Shown in pieces: positions 20,992 to 32,439 of a stretch of 64,000 nucleotides of DNA. The stretch comes from Glyphotaelius pellucidus. Taxonomy: Eukaryota > Arthropoda > Insecta > Trichoptera > Limnephilidae. Every line of letters starts with the position of its first letter. The first letter of the stretch is position 1. The notes beneath the pieces were generated by a model. That model did not search any database. It was not told where the DNA came from and saw nothing but the letters and a program-made list of their open reading frames with translations. The stretch is taken from assembly GCA_936435175.1 (NCBI GenBank), contig OW386558.1:8839337-8903336 (forward strand). The letters run 5' to 3'. Made by a program: the position numbers and the translations under genes.

Positions 20992-22393
20992 TGGGGAGGC
21001 AAGATAATAAAGATTTAATGTAATCGGCAGCGTTGGACGGTACAGTATTGTTGTTTGTAAGGATAGAAATCAAAAGGGTAATTAAAGTTTGTATAAAAGA
21101 ATTATTATTCAATATTTCGGGGAGAGCAGGAGGGGATGTATTACTATTAATGGCACACCCATTGGGGGTCCGAGATTTGGCATTCCCATTCGGGCTGGTC
21201 AAAATATTATTCAATTGTTTTTTATCAAGGTAAGGAGTATATTTTGGGTTGGGTTTGACTGGCTTGAGAATGGTTTCTCTGTGAGAAGATGACGTTGAAT
21301 TTAAAAAGGTGGTTGATTGGAAAGGAGCTGAGGACGATGTCATCTCTGCGAAAGATTTTTTCGCAGGAGAGAATAACTTTGAGGCCTGGAAGTACGAAAT
21401 GTTGTCGGTAGCCATTTTATGTTTTATGTTCCTCTGTCTTGTCAATTCCGGACAGGCTAGACTGACCGCGGTATGTGCACCCGAACAGTTAATGCAAATG
21501 GGATTATTGGAAGATTTTGGACATTGATCAAATGGGTGACCTTCTCCGCAAAAGTAACAACGTGGAGGGGAGCGGCATACGGATTTTGTATGTCCAAACC
21601 GGCAGCAATTGAAGCATTGAACAGTTGGAAATTTATAAACTTCGACGGGAAGCGAGGTATAATAAATAAACACACGAGACGGAAGGGATTGTCCCTCAAA
21701 TGTAACAACAACAGATTGGGAAGGTTTCCAGATCTTGTTTCCATCAGTAGAATCCTTGTAGTTCAGTCGACGTGCTTTTATTACTTTCGGGGTTCCTTGG
21801 GAATTATTCAAAGCATCAACAATTTCAGCCTCTGGGATCTCCGTGGGAATTCCTCGAACAAGACCCATTCTCGTAAGGTTAAATGACGGGATGAACGATT
21901 TATATTTATGTTTTGAGAGCGAGTCAATTTTTTTTACAAATCCATTTGCGGAAGCGGCAGTATTAAACTCGATAGATAATTTATATCGCCCTTCCGGTTT
22001 AATTGAACCATTAACAATACCAAGGTTATTATTTTTTGAGTCAAATAAGAATTTTCCAAAATCTAAAGGATGAATAAGTTTTCCTTGTTCAGTTCTCTGA
22101 ACAATTACGATAAAAGGACCGGAAGCGGAAGCAGGATAAAGTAAGTCAGTACTTTTTGTATTATCGCTAGCTAAAGTACTTGTCTGGGTGTTACTATTGG
22201 GGTTAAGGTCGTTAGAGGTCGAGGTTTGTTGAATCGGCGGTATAGATTTAACTTTCGATGGGATGTAAAGGCTATGCGATGGTCGTCGTTTACGAGATGG
22301 AAGCGTAATAGAAGCCTGGCTAGTGATAGATTCCGAATCAGAAAAATCTAATATCGATCCTGGGTCGGGAGGTCTATCTTCGTCTTCCTCCAT
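20951..22393 (-). CDS. LINE ORF1: gag-like nucleic-acid-binding protein
   Basis: 480 residues. This protein should coat the element RNA in a ribonucleoprotein particle and act as a chaperone. Residues 1-90 are acidic then Ser/Thr/Asn rich and probably disordered. Residues 92-245 have the spacing of the RRM-like fold seen in I/Jockey gags (FIVIVQR near the start, VVVTFEG near 228). Three zinc knuckles follow: C260-C263-H268-C273, C279-C282-H286-C291 and C300-C303-H307-C314, the CCHC trio typical of this superfamily. A basic, Ser/Asn-rich tail completes it. It is the first ORF after a 249-nt leader. The stop (TAG, 20951-20953) lies 38-40 nt inside ORF2. The RRM assignment is inference from position and spacing. 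Confidence 0.92.
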   Translation of the reverse strand: MEEDEDRPPDPGSILDFSDSESITSQASITLPSRKRRPSHSLYIPSKVKSIPPIQQTSTSNDLNPNSNTQTSTLASDNTKSTDLLYPASASGPFIVIVQRTEQGKLIHPLDFGKFLFDSKNNNLGIVNGSIKPEGRYKLSIEFNTAASANGFVKKIDSLSKHKYKSFIPSFNLTRMGLVRGIPTEIPEAEIVDALNNSQGTPKVIKARRLNYKDSTDGNKIWKPSQSVVVTFEGQSLPSRVFIYYTSLPVEVYKFPTVQCFNCCRFGHTKSVCRSPPRCYFCGEGHPFDQCPKSSNNPICINCSGAHTAVSLACPELTRQRNIKHKMATDNISYFQASKLFSPAKKSFAEMTSSSAPFQSTTFLNSTSSSHRETILKPVKPNPKYTPYLDKKQLNNILTSPNGNAKSRTPNGCAINSNTSPPALPEILNNNSFIQTLITLLISILTNNNTVPSNAADYIKSLLSCLPNDFETEQNSSVEQ

Positions 22394-22642
22394 TATATAA
22401 AAAAAAAACTTGACTTTTAAAAATTAAACTGAAAAAATAATACGCAGTCTATTTCATTGACTGTACAAACAAAAACGGATTAGCCGTAAGTAGGAATGCA
22501 AACAAATAAGTATACGATAAACAGAATTAAATAAAATGTAACAATAATCTCTTATCTGTATGAGGCACGGGGACGGGCGAACGGCACTAAGCAATAGGTA
22601 AGGTACACACAACCACTGTTGACCGCGGCTCGAATCGGACTC
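22394..22642 (-). promoter_or_regulatory. LINE 5' UTR with internal promoter expected
   Basis: The transcript would begin near GAGTCCGATTCGAGCC and is markedly more G+C rich than the flanks. Elements of this superfamily use an internal Pol II promoter; I see no TATA box, and an initiator or downstream element is inferred from the family only. Confidence 0.45.
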
Positions 22643-22655
22643 AATACTAGTTGTT
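22643..22655. repeat. Target site duplication, 5' side of LINE
   Basis: AATACTAGTTGTT, identical to 17093-17105. The bases just outside (C at 22642, A at 17092) differ, which fixes one boundary. Confidence 0.9.
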
Positions 22656-23780
22656 ATCATACGTACTTTGTCTAATGTACACTCGTATTTTGTTGTTAAG
22701 AATAAGGAAGTTACTCTCTTGTGAAGCTCTGTGTTTTCTCATTTATCACTTGATTATAAAAGTCATTTTATGGCGTTCAAATAAATAAACAGTTTTTAAT
22801 CTAAGAACTTATCCGAATTTGTGAATAATTGATTTTTGGGTTGGGTTGATACTAAAGAAAGTGCTCAAGCCAAAATATTGTTTTATAAATCATTAGTTTC
22901 ACAATATGATATGGCAAACAGCCATATAATCAACAAAAACTAATTTTACCGTTTGGCAACACCACGACCTACCGATAGGCCGAGTGGACAAAAATTTGCA
23001 AGCTCATTCTATTGTTTACGACCCGACCTTTCGGGTGTTATCAATCTCCCCCAGTGTAACGCGACTTGCCGTAATTTGTATAAAATTATTGTAAATAAAA
23101 AGTGACCGAGTTAACATACACACAATTGCAGTTCGGCAATTGAAAAGAATCAGCTGCCGATCTGAGGAGGTCAACATATAGCTCACCATAATAAACAATT
23201 CCTTTTCTATAATGGTTTTATTGTGTAGCTACCCGCTGAGACTCCTTTGGAATAAAACTTAGCATTGGCCAGGAAGGATTTTGTGAAACGAAAATTTGTA
23301 ATCTCACTACCGATTACGGTTTTGAAATTTTATCACTTTTTCACTTTGTAAACTGAATAAAAATCACAATCCATCCACCGACAGAAACTGGCTTTCAGAA
23401 TATTCAAAACAAAAGAAAAATGCATTTATATCACAAAGGTTTCTTACAATATACAATAACATATGTAAAGTTTCCTTGAGGTTAAGCAATCACCAAACGG
23501 CGCTAAAGTTGATGAATTATTTTTATAATTACAATTGTGGATTTAGCGTAAAATGTATAAGGTAGTATGAAAGAACATCAATTATTAGGTATTTATCAAT
23601 TTAATGTAAAACTCAATTTTCCAACGAAGTTCCTCAAAATAAAGAAAGAATATTTCTAATGAAATGAAAACCACTTTGTATACACCACTTTTTAAATAAG
23701 TGGTGTTATACGTGGGACCCAAAAGAAACGAGAATTTATTTATAACTTTTTTTTATTTTTCATTACCTAACATCGCACGA
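22656..23780. other. A+T-rich spacer
   Basis: Continuation of the LINE target locus. No frame or repeat is supported. Confidence 0.4.
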
Positions 23781-23812
23781 GTTGGGACTCTTGTGCGGTA
23801 TTCGTATAAAAA
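23781..23812 (+). mobile_element. SINE-A 3' tip
   Basis: Only GTTGGGACTCTTGTGCGG plus TATTCGTATAAAAAAA survives: a severely 5'-truncated SINE-A insertion. Confidence 0.75.
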
Positions 23813-23899
23813 AACAAACATTTTTAAAGAGTTGATAAAAGTGTTGCCATAGAGGATTTATTATTTTTATTAGTTTTCATAGGCATTCCTTAACTTTTG

Positions 23900-24708
23900 T
23901 ACAGATATAATGAATTGCAAAAATGACAAATCTGAATTTGGAAAACCATCAAAATTTGAAGTTTTCTAAGCCAATTGAGTGCTATCGAATTTCGTCAGAT
24001 TGCACGAACAATTTGAAAGAGATGCAGCCGTTGCAGATATTACCCGAAAACTGTCAACACATTGGCGCACACAACTTTACTGCATCTGTCATCACACGGC
24101 TCTGGCGATATGAACATTCCAAGAATCTAGAACTGGCAAACAGATTTGGGAGTTTCAGAGATAGTGAATTTGAATCCATGGAAACTAAACTTTAACAATT
24201 TCAAATAGAAGGAGACGCCACAGTTTCAACTTTAAACAAAAAGATAATCCTTCAAAAATTCAATTTTGTGGAATCCGTTTATAATGACATCGAAGGGAAA
24301 TAACACGTCATACTAAGCGGACGTCAAACGAAGCATTTTGTAGAAAATAAATAATCTCCAGTTTTTGTTGGGTATAAATGTAAGTATTTATTTTAATGAG
24401 AGAAACACAGTATACTAAGACTCGTGTCGAGAGAAACACAGCATATTAACGTCGTTGGGCGTTACGTGACCGAACACTGCCGAAGGTGTTCGGAATCATA
24501 TCGGTCACTGAAACTGACGTAATTTTCCATCAAATTAGGACATGATTAATAAAAATGGATCATAAAAAGCGACATGTCACTAGAAGCAAAGTCATTATAT
24601 CCGACTTTGTTTTAAAGAATTTTATATAAAAACCAAACTTCACTGTGTAATTACGTCATATTAAGCGGTTGGTCAATACAGGCGGAGTCATACTAAACGG
24701 ATTCTATT
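23900..24708. mobile_element. Possible decayed DNA transposon (pogo/Tigger-like end)
   Basis: Three variants of TCATACTAARCGG occur at about 24308, 24657 and 24689, and the last ends in CGGATTCTATTG. Reversed, this gives CAATAGAATCCGTTTAG, resembling Tigger/pogo terminal repeats. A 90-aa plus frame (23923-24195) has no motif I recognise and a matching left end was not found. Treat as a suggestion. Confidence 0.25.
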
Positions 24709-25109
24709 GTATTTATTGTTTTACAAACATTACAAAATTGTACATTTTAGTGTATTTTTTAACATTTAAATCTATCACTAACATACCAGTTAGACAAACG
24801 TACAAATAAAACATAAACACTCCGACGGTTAAAACAAGTTTTGGAGAAAGACACCATAAATATCAGGCAATAAAATCATTCAACAATCTTTAAAAAATGA
24901 GGAAAACAAAAATATATTGTGATACAAAAATAAAAACGGATTAAAGAATAAAATAAAAATATTACAAAAAAAAAAATAACAAAACAATAGAAGAAAACAT
25001 TCAGGTAACACACAGTAACCATTATAAAACACACATTATTATACACAATCGTAACTCATAATGCATGCCGATTTTTTATTACCAACTTTATACAATTTAT
25101 TAAATTCTT

Positions 25110-25520
25110 TTTTTTTTAAAATAATTTTTTTATTTTAACTTTTATCAGTAAAACCTCAAATTGTAATATTTAATTAAATGAAGACATTATGAGCGAAACT
25201 CAAACAAAAATCTGGAAACAGAAAAATCAGAAAAAGATATTTACACCTCTGGGACTTGAACCCAGGACCTCCCTACTTTCCGGGCGGGTGCTCTTATCCA
25301 CTGAGCTAAGGTGTCGATATCCAATTCAGTCACCTTTAACTGTACCATACTTCGACTAAGAACCACCCATATTATCTTCATTTTTTTGAAGGCATATTTT
25401 TATTGGCTGCCATCTTTATGTATGATTGCAAGATTCAACTCGAACTAAATGCAATTTAGATGGTGTCTGGATAAATTTTTATCCATTTTATATTATGTGC
25501 GACATCTAATGACTAGTCAT
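25110..25520 (-). mobile_element. SINE-C with internal tRNA-like domain
   Basis: The best single copy of the family. In the minus sense: a roughly 200-bp 5' body (GTCGCACATAATATAAAATG, TGCATTTAGTTCGAG), the tRNA-like core, then a tail with CTTTTTCTGATTTTTC, TTTCGCTCATAATGTCTTC and TATTACAATTTGAGGTTTT. Having body sequence upstream of the tRNA-like part is unusual, since SINEs normally begin with it. Confidence 0.65.
25243..25314 (-). other. tRNA-like core of SINE-C
   Basis: 72 nt. Acceptor ACACCT pairs with AGGTGT, the D arm is AGCTCAGTGGATAAGAGC, the T arm CTGGG/CCCAG has a B box GGTTCAAGTCC, and the anticodon loop is CCGGAAA on a stem with one mismatch. If read as a tRNA the anticodon would be GGA (Ser), but the long variable arm of a Ser tRNA is absent and U33 is replaced by C. 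It is therefore a retroposon component rather than a functional tRNA gene. Confidence 0.6.
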
Positions 25521-25544
25521 TTGAATTTTTTTTATAAATTGAGA

Positions 25545-25612
25545 GCTTCAGCATGGGTAACACCCAGTATGGCCAAAATTATCAAATGTAAATTATTGTA
25601 CCAAATAAGTAA
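25545..25612 (+). mobile_element. LINE 3' tail fragment
   Basis: CTTCAGCATGGGTAA, CACCCAGTATGGCCAA and an AAATAAATAA end match the reversed tail at 8123-8258. Only the 3' UTR is present. Confidence 0.45.
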
Positions 25613-25727
25613 ATAAATAATTTGAAAAAGAGTATTACATAAAACATAAGCATTAGGTATACTAACCACACTACTTTTAAAGGCACTGACGCTAAATACT
25701 TTTAAAGGCACTGTCGATATCCGAAAG

Positions 25728-25990
25728 TATTTTGTTCAACAATAAGATTGCTCTCCTGACTGGCATGCCCACTGGCAAATTAGTCCTGCAGGTTGGAAGA
25801 TAGAACAGACTGTGCTGTTGGTGGTGGAGATAACTATCGTGAACACAGAAATGGATGCTCTCCGAGTTTTCAAAACATCCGCAAATCAGTCTAAAGAAAT
25901 ATGTAGCATATTCTGGACAACGCAGATTTCGTGACGCCGTTTGAGAATTTTTAGAGCTTCATGTCAACAATTTATCAGCTTCATTGTCAA
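25728..25990 (-). pseudogene. LINE-Q C-terminal remnant
   Basis: Nucleotide similarity to 37.69-37.90 kb: AACAATAAGATTGCTCTCC, GGCATGCCCACTGGCAA and GGAGATAACTATCGTG match AACAACAAGATTGCTCTCC, GGCATAACCATTGGCAA and GGAGATAACCATCGGAA there. The reading frame is broken. See the 37.6 kb entry for the protein. Confidence 0.6.
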
Positions 25991-26679
25991 GATTGTTCAA
26001 TTTACATTGGGTTACTTTTTAGAAATTTGTAATGAAGTATTTTTATAAAATAGAATTTGTAATTTTGCAATTTTGCCTAAATAATTTGAAGACATCTCGA
26101 ATGTGAATAAATTTTGTACGTATGACGCAATGCTCTTAAAAATGTTGGGTTTTCTGTAAAATTTCATTATTCTCGCAAGAAAAAGAAAAAACTCCCATCG
26201 GGGTTAAAAGGTTGTACCCAGAATACTATGAGCCTCCAAAAAACCTCCCCCGTTTCAAGAGTCATATTTGTCAATAAGGGTAAAGTTACCCGTTCCGTGG
26301 AGGGTATTACATTAACATTTTGCTATGAAAAAGTTTCTTTTCCTTATTTATTTACATGAAAGCACACAAAGCTTAATTTAGAATTCAAAATAAACTGCCT
26401 TTGTAACCAGTGGTGGCCGCTGCCTTGAGAATGTAGTAGTTCACTGATAATCCGTACTTACGAAAAACAATTACTAAACAACGTTAGGTAAAAATAATTC
26501 CACCAACCTTATTTGTAGAGCAAGTCTATTTTTAGATGTTTTCAAAGCGCGAAAACTTATTTAACTTTATAATTCAAATTTAAAGTTGTCCAATTCTTTT
26601 TTCAGTACTAAGAAATTTTTTTTTTCTCTTTCTTTTTTTTTTTTGCGACACAAATTTGTCACACATAAATTGTTAAATT

Positions 26680-26995
26680 TCGACCCAACTTGCGCTGCCC
26701 GGAATAGCACCCCCACACTTCTAAAACCAGTCCACTCTCGTACATTTCGCAGCCAAGACATTTGTCTCTTACCAGGCCCTAGGCGACCTTTTTACATTAA
26801 TTGGAGTAAGTGATATTTCTCCCCTCGAAGTGTGTGACCCAGATATGAAATTTTTCTGACTTTTACTAATGTGAGCAGTTCTCTATCTGCTCTAGCCCAC
26901 CTGATCATGCCGGTCCATGGGACTTTGAGCATTCTCCGGTGAAGCCACATTTCAAAACCTTTTGTCTCACATTCATACAGCAACTTTTTTAACGA
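26680..26995 (-). pseudogene. LINE RT C-terminal remnant (WLHRRMLK type)
   Basis: Minus-strand translation gives FEMWLHRRMLKVPWTGMIRW, then KISYLGHTLRGEKYHLLQL, GKIEGRLGPGKRQMSWLRN and WTG. These are the well-known C-terminal blocks of a LINE reverse transcriptase (EMWCYRRMLKIPWT, YLGHIMRGEKYELLQLI, GRRRISWLKNLR). At least one frame change splits it. A second copy is on plus at 55.0 kb. Confidence 0.8.
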
Positions 26996-26999
26996 TGTT

Positions 27000-29290
27000 T
27001 TTTAATTTATTTTATTTTACATTTCATAATATTAGCACAGTAGGTTGGGCAAAATTATCAAAGTGTCCTCTAAATGATGAAAAATTCTTTAATGACCTTT
27101 ATTTTATAATTTAAATACAAATAATGAAAGAAACAAACATCTTTAATAGATTTTTTCTACACATTTAATCAAAATTACAATTAAACGAAAACAAATCACT
27201 TTGTAAAACATCACCTATTTAATCAAAACTATCAACATGTTTAAAAACCAAAAGTTTTCTTTGTCAGGATATGATTAACGTATATTTAAAAAATACATAA
27301 TAACAATTATTCAGTTTGGTCATTGAACCAGAATTACAATCACACACAGACTCACTACCGATGTGTTAATATTTTTAGCTACTTCACAATATCAAACCGT
27401 GGTGAATACCGGCTTATATCAAAACTTTGTAAGGGCATGTTGAGGTTTTGCGGATGAAAATACTTAAGTTAGAAATAGTGTACTAAGAAATAATTTTGAA
27501 ATCGTCTGTGTGCAAACACAGTTGTTAATGAAATGCTAAATTAAATATTGTATTATTGTAATTGCTCGTATTAATTATACGGGATAAATAATGTAGCCTA
27601 ATTTAGATTATGGTGTACGTGACTATTTGCACGATTTTATGTAAGGTGATACAATATCGTGAAGACCCCAGAACTCTACGAAACTATTCCTCCTTGATTC
27701 AATTACAAATTTGGGATGATTTTATTTAGGACCGGCCTTTGTTTAGATTTTGCCAAAGAAAATACAAAACTTTACATTGTGATAGAAGTTTGTTGAATAA
27801 CTTATTTTGTATGCTCATCATTTATATCTTCGTTTGCAGTATCGTACCTTTACGTGAAAATAAAGCAATTATTAACGATACCAATCATAGACTAGGGCCT
27901 CAGGCGTCGTCCCGTGGGACTTAGCAATCCCTTCAAATAGTAAATGTGTCGGTGTTTTGCTTGTGTTGCAGAAAATTTTATATTTTGTTTTAGTTGCTAC
28001 ATGGAATTTAATCATGGTGATGATGGCAGAGCTGTCAATTAAGTTGATCTTTTGTGACAGTGTAACGCGTGTTAAATCGGCCGTATACTACACATTTTGA
28101 CAGTTTTTGCATATTCCGTATCGCGCTACCGAGCTAAATATTGCGCTTCAAACTCTTAAAAGTTGCGTTTGCGGCGTAATCCACGTTAAAAGATATCAGT
28201 CGTGGGAAAATTTACGAATCGAATGTCATCGCGTACACACATCAAAATAATACGACTAACGCGTGGTCATTTATGAAACCTATTGGGCTTATATAAAAAA
28301 TGTTATAATAACTAATAAATAGTGATTCGTGTTTCAACTGTCATCAACATACACAAGCCTTTGAAAGCCATAAAAAATCACAAACATTTGACAGTCGATA
28401 ACGCACGGCGGACGCTTTCCGATATCCAACGGATTTTGCCGTCTTAATTGTCTTGTAACGCTGACTTAACGTAAAAGATAACTCAAAAGAATAGAATCAC
28501 CCTTAAGGTCTTTGTAATTCTGTTAGACAATTGATCCATTAATTGATTCATCAACATACAATTTATTCATCAATCTCATAAAAATGAATGTTTTCAAATG
28601 GTATTTGATATTAAAAATTTTGTGGTTGTACCTAAAACGATTGCATTTACAAAGTTTATTCATTAAAGTTAGTCAGCCATGCATATACACCGTATTTACA
28701 CAGACAGTAGGTACAGATAGGTGATTGTTTGCGTGAAATTTCAACTTGCACGTCGAACTCAACTTAACTTTAGAAATTCATTATAAGATTTTGTCAAGTG
28801 CACAGGTAAAGTTTAGTGATGTTCAGATTTTGATATCATGGAGATGGTACGACGGTATTGGAATAACGCTTAACAAGCAATCTCGAGAATACAGCAATAT
28901 TCATAGAACTCAATGTTTGACAGATGACAGAATTTCTTGTTATTTATTTGTTGTTTATTTACGTGGTAGATATTATTGTTAAAAACCTATTCAATTTTTA
29001 ATCTCACTTGGATAAACCTGTGTTGATGTTAATTATTTAATTTAGTAATTAACACCAAAAAGTAAAGGTCTTGAACGAACAATATTGTTCCTTACAGATA
29101 TTTGGTACCTACTAAGCTGAAAGAGGCTAATACATTATAATTTAAACATGTAGGCTGACCATGTGTTGAAATTTGATTTGAAATAAAATATGTCATTAAT
29201 TTAAAGAAAAAAAATTATTAATACTATTTTTAAACATATTATTACTTCGTCAGGTGCAATATACGTTTTTAAAAATTTATTCATTGTTTA
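27000..29290. other. A+T-rich spacer, 2.3 kb, nothing firm
   Basis: The largest stretch without a recognised repeat besides 34.1-35.5 and 53.9-55.0 kb. Plus frames at 27739-27924 and 28746-28982 lack recognisable domains, codon character or splice context. If host sequence exists in the window, this kind of stretch is where it would be, but I cannot support a call. Confidence 0.35.
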
Positions 29291-29297
29291 AAAAAAA

Positions 29298-29456
29298 AAT
29301 CTGAATATCCAGGTACTTAACCACCTGCTTCTCCCTCATCTTCTTCCCCTCCCCACTACTATCAACCTCACAACATAAACTCAATTGGGGATGCCATAGT
29401 CTCACTGGCTCCAGACGGGAGCTGTTGGGACTCTTGTGCGGTGTTAACTGTAAAAA
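29298..29456 (+). mobile_element. SINE-A 3' half
   Basis: CTGAATATCCAGGTACTT to CTTGTGCGGTGTTAACTG. The central palindrome is mutated to CTCAATTGGGG. 5' truncated. Confidence 0.75.
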
Positions 29457-29519
29457 ATGTACACAATGCATTATTTTTATATAAATTAAATGTGACCTAA
29501 TACAAATTTATTAAAAAAA

Positions 29520-29690
29520 ATACTTTTGTGTGCCAGGAATGAAATCCGCAACATCCGGATTCGTAGGTCGAATTTCGGAACTATTTGACCACGATGCTGA
29601 CACATGACGCTGAAGAGTGAGGAGGGAAATGATATAGGGAGAAACCTAGCTATGCAGATCTTGTCACCAAACACGGTAATTGCCAATTTA
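29520..29690 (-). mobile_element. SINE-A-like remnant
   Basis: In the minus sense CCGTGTTTGGTGACAAGATC and CATAGCTAGGT match the SINE-A middle. A GTGGTCAAATAG and GGATTTCATTCC pair at the far side looks like a decayed tRNA-like head, but in the wrong order, so the copy is rearranged. Confidence 0.45.
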
Positions 29691-29782
29691 AAACCACTTT
29701 TTTATTCTGCATTGCGGTTTTTAATCAAGTTAATACTTGCATTCTTCTGTAATATTGAGTGAAAATATTTTGTTTTTAATTG

Positions 29783-29824
29783 AAAATCGGTTAAAATGGA
29801 AAAAATTTCATTTTAACCGATTTT
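29783..29824. repeat. Perfect 16-bp inverted repeat
   Basis: AAAATCGGTTAAAATG at 29783-29798 and its exact complement at 29809-29824, with a 10-nt spacer. No known function. Confidence 0.9.
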
Positions 29825-30250
29825 ATCAAATTTCTACACGGCACACACGTTCATGTAATATTTTTAAAGAAAAACACTGCAATACGAATTCAAATAAAAA
29901 TGCTTGCCTTATAAGACTGTGTTCAACGTATAATAATATTCTCTCTGAGATAGATCTTCAATTGCGATGAAAATAAATATAAAAAATCTATTAAAAATGT
30001 ATTAAAAATGTATTAAATGAGTACAAAACTGTATGATATATTATGGAACGACTTATATTATGTACTGCCTCTTGTTGTAATAATGTAATATCTCTTAGCT
30101 ATTGTAAGATTACTTTTTATTTTATAGATACATAATGTAATAGTATAATGAGGAAATCTATAATTGGTTTATCAGATAGGTAAATTAAACATGTATAAAT
30201 TAAGCAAACTGTAAACTGTTGATTTCCCTAAAATAAAATAAATAAATAAA
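29790..30250 (+). mobile_element. Truncated LINE 3' end with AAAT tail
   Basis: The plus frame to 29970 reads STRHTRSCNIFKEKHCNTN and RLCSTYNNILSEIDL, with the character of LINE C termini (paired Arg/Thr/Cys blocks, then YN). A long A+T-rich 3' UTR follows, ending in AATAAATAAATAAAT at about 30250. Clade not assigned. Confidence 0.45.
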
Positions 30251-30806
30251 TGATATATGTTATTTGAAAGACTTTGATTGACCTGAATCTCTTACATCAA
30301 ATTCCTCGCCATATCTTTTCGTTTCATCATTGGATATGATGTAGTTTCACTGGCCCCGGTCAGAGTAACTATGCGTTGCTTGATTATCAAATTAGAATGA
30401 GTGAGTGTGATTAGAATGATTTCAAGGATTTCTTCTTGATGGAAAAAATGCTGGAAAGAAAAATATCTTTTTGTCAATTCATCAAAATGCTTAATTAAAT
30501 TTTGATGTAGTTCCTGATGACACTGGTAATATATTTCAGAAGGAATAAATTATAATAACGACATTTCTTCGGTCTTGTTATAAAACCGCCTCATGTCGGG
30601 TCGGATCTCCGACCAATTTATCTCGGGACTTCGTTTCAAGCCTCCTTACTAAAGCCTACTTCTACGTTCTGCTGCTATTGTAGTTGAATGAAAGTTTCCG
30701 AGCATTTTAACAACCTGAAACCAGGTCAAATAACTAGTTTAAATAATAGTTAAATATCACGACATATTTTCATAATTTATAATTTTCTTTCATGATCATG
30801 CTTTCA

Positions 30807-30870
30807 ATTTGGGAGGCGGGAATGGGTATCGCCGCCCCGGGAACCTTTATTGGAAAACCAACTTCAGTAT
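30807..30870 (+). mobile_element. SINE-B 5' fragment
   Basis: AATTTGGGAGGCGGGAATGG, GTATCGCCGCCCCGGGAACC and TTTATTGGAAAACCAAC match the 5' part of SINE-B. The rest is missing. Confidence 0.65.
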
Positions 30871-31059
30871 ATACAAATGTTTGTATTCACCCCCGATGTA
30901 GGTGTGGGTAGAACCGAAACCGGTCGTATAAAGAAATAATAAAGTGGAATTAAAAAAAAGTTATATTATTGTATTTTTTTAAATTACAGAAATCTGAAAC
31001 GCGCAAAAAATCGGCGTTTAACGGTTCTCATACTAATAAACCGAATTTTACATACACAA

Positions 31060-31262
31060 TATTATTTTCGTTATTTATTTTTGGGGTTTTACGCCGTGTT
31101 GCGCTACCTTCTTTCGGACAGCATTACAGCGTTCATCATCAGGGCATACGTGTGATGGTGGACACTGATGGATACTGTTACGCTGTCCGAAACGTTAACT
31201 AAAAAAAGGTAGCGCAACACGGCATAACACCCCTAAAATAAATAACGAAAATTTTTTCGGCC
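31060..31262. mobile_element. Foldback element F, copy 1
   Basis: Inverted arms: GCCGTGTTGCGCTACCTT at about 31090 against AAGGTAGCGCAACACGGC at about 31207, plus TTTCGGACAGC/GCTGTCCGAAA. The flanks TTATTTTTGGGG and AAATAAATAACG are shared with copies at 38.4 and 44.6 kb. No coding capacity; the short frame through it is an arm translation. Confidence 0.7.
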
Positions 31263-31309
31263 GTGAAAATTTAAAATAGAATCTACAATTTAATTGTTAC
31301 CTTATTACT

Positions 31310-31563
31310 TCGTAATACTAGAAGTCAGGATTTATTTCAGTGCAGAAATTCTGGGACTAACTATCATATGTATTCCTCTTTGCCCAGAATACTAATGGAG
31401 GGAAACAATTATACCAAGTCAGTGGACATCTTCAATTTATCTTTGAATAAATTTAAAATATTGTTATTGAGGCAGTTCAGTTATGTACAATAAAATGTTT
31501 TTTCTATGCTATATATGTAAAAGCCCCGAAAAAGGGTGTTTATTTATGAATAAATAAATAAAT
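31310..31563 (+). mobile_element. Truncated LINE 3' end
   Basis: AGAATACTAATGGAGGGAAAC translates as RILMEGN, followed by YTKSVDIFNLSLNKFKILLL, a LINE C-terminal pattern. The 3' UTR has AAAGCCCCGAAAAAGGGTG and ends in (AAAT)n. The same coding block lies reversed at 39.4-39.6 kb. Confidence 0.5.
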
Positions 31564-32430
31564 ATATTGATGACATATTAACTCCTGTAAATTAAGAGCT
31601 TAAATATATTGAGTAATCCCCACTTTCAAGAAGCTTTTAAGGCTTTTGGCCTCGTAAACAATTTAAACAAATACAAATCAAAATTTTTAAAAAACCGTGC
31701 AGTATTTTCTCTAAGCATCCCAAATCTCTCAATATATGTTTTATTTAATTGAGCTAAGAGCTTTCACCCACAAGTAGGTAGAAGGTATAATAATATCGTT
31801 GAAGAAATGAGGCATTCCACAGGGAATCCCGTTAAGCCTGACTTAACTCTGGTGTTTTAGAGTAACGTTTCGCAGAAAGCAGCAGCCTTAAGGTTGCCGG
31901 GAGTGTAAGGGACGATTAATATTGTTAATTAAGATTGGACTTGTCAGATTTACCGTCAGATGGCGGGCTGTTGATAGTATTATGTTTCTAGGGGATTATA
32001 TTCTACGTAGAATAAACAAGCTCCATAGCTAATGTCACGAGCCGTACTTTTGACGTATTATATCATTATTCTACGTTAAGCCGGACAGTGGACACAATAA
32101 ACGATGTGTCCAAGTCTTGAGAAAACGTGTATTATGTTGTACATGTATTACGTAATACAGCATTGTGAAGGCTTTTGGGACATTTACAGATACGTTAATG
32201 CTCCCTTTATATAGTAACCGGGAAGAAACAAGCTAGATAGGAATCTTAAAAATAGAATATTACGTCTTTATTGGTAAACTTAAACTTAACAGAATAAAAT
32301 AAAAATTTATACATTTCTAACATATGATCATAGCTGTTTAATAATTTTTCTGCTTCTGTACTTTCTCCTTCCTACAACTCCGTCTTTAAAACGGTTCACT
32401 ATTGTGTTTTTTTACTTTTTGAATAACCAC
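31564..32430. other. Spacer, nothing recognised
   Basis: No feature supported. Confidence 0.4.
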
Positions 32431-32439
32431 GAATATTCC

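Larger units (their letters stand above)
17106..22642 (-). mobile_element. Full-length non-LTR retrotransposon (I/Jockey superfamily)
   Basis: A complete element of about 5.5 kb: 5' UTR (22394-22642), ORF1, ORF2, a 3' UTR of about 140 nt and a poly(A) seen as the T run to 17116. It is bounded by a perfect duplication of target DNA. Gag-like ORF1 with three CCHC knuckles plus an APE endonuclease, RT and RNase H in ORF2 is the organisation of the I group of the Jockey superfamily; classical Jockey elements lack RNase H. Both frames are uninterrupted, which with the perfect duplication indicates a young insertion. No second copy of this family occurs in the window. Confidence 0.9.

Noticed and set aside
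21033..22073. Plus-strand frames up to 137 residues
   Set aside because: Antisense shadows of LINE ORF1 and its zinc knuckles.
25243..25314. Possible tRNA-Ser(GGA)
   Set aside because: No long variable arm, U33 is C, and it is embedded in a dispersed repeat.
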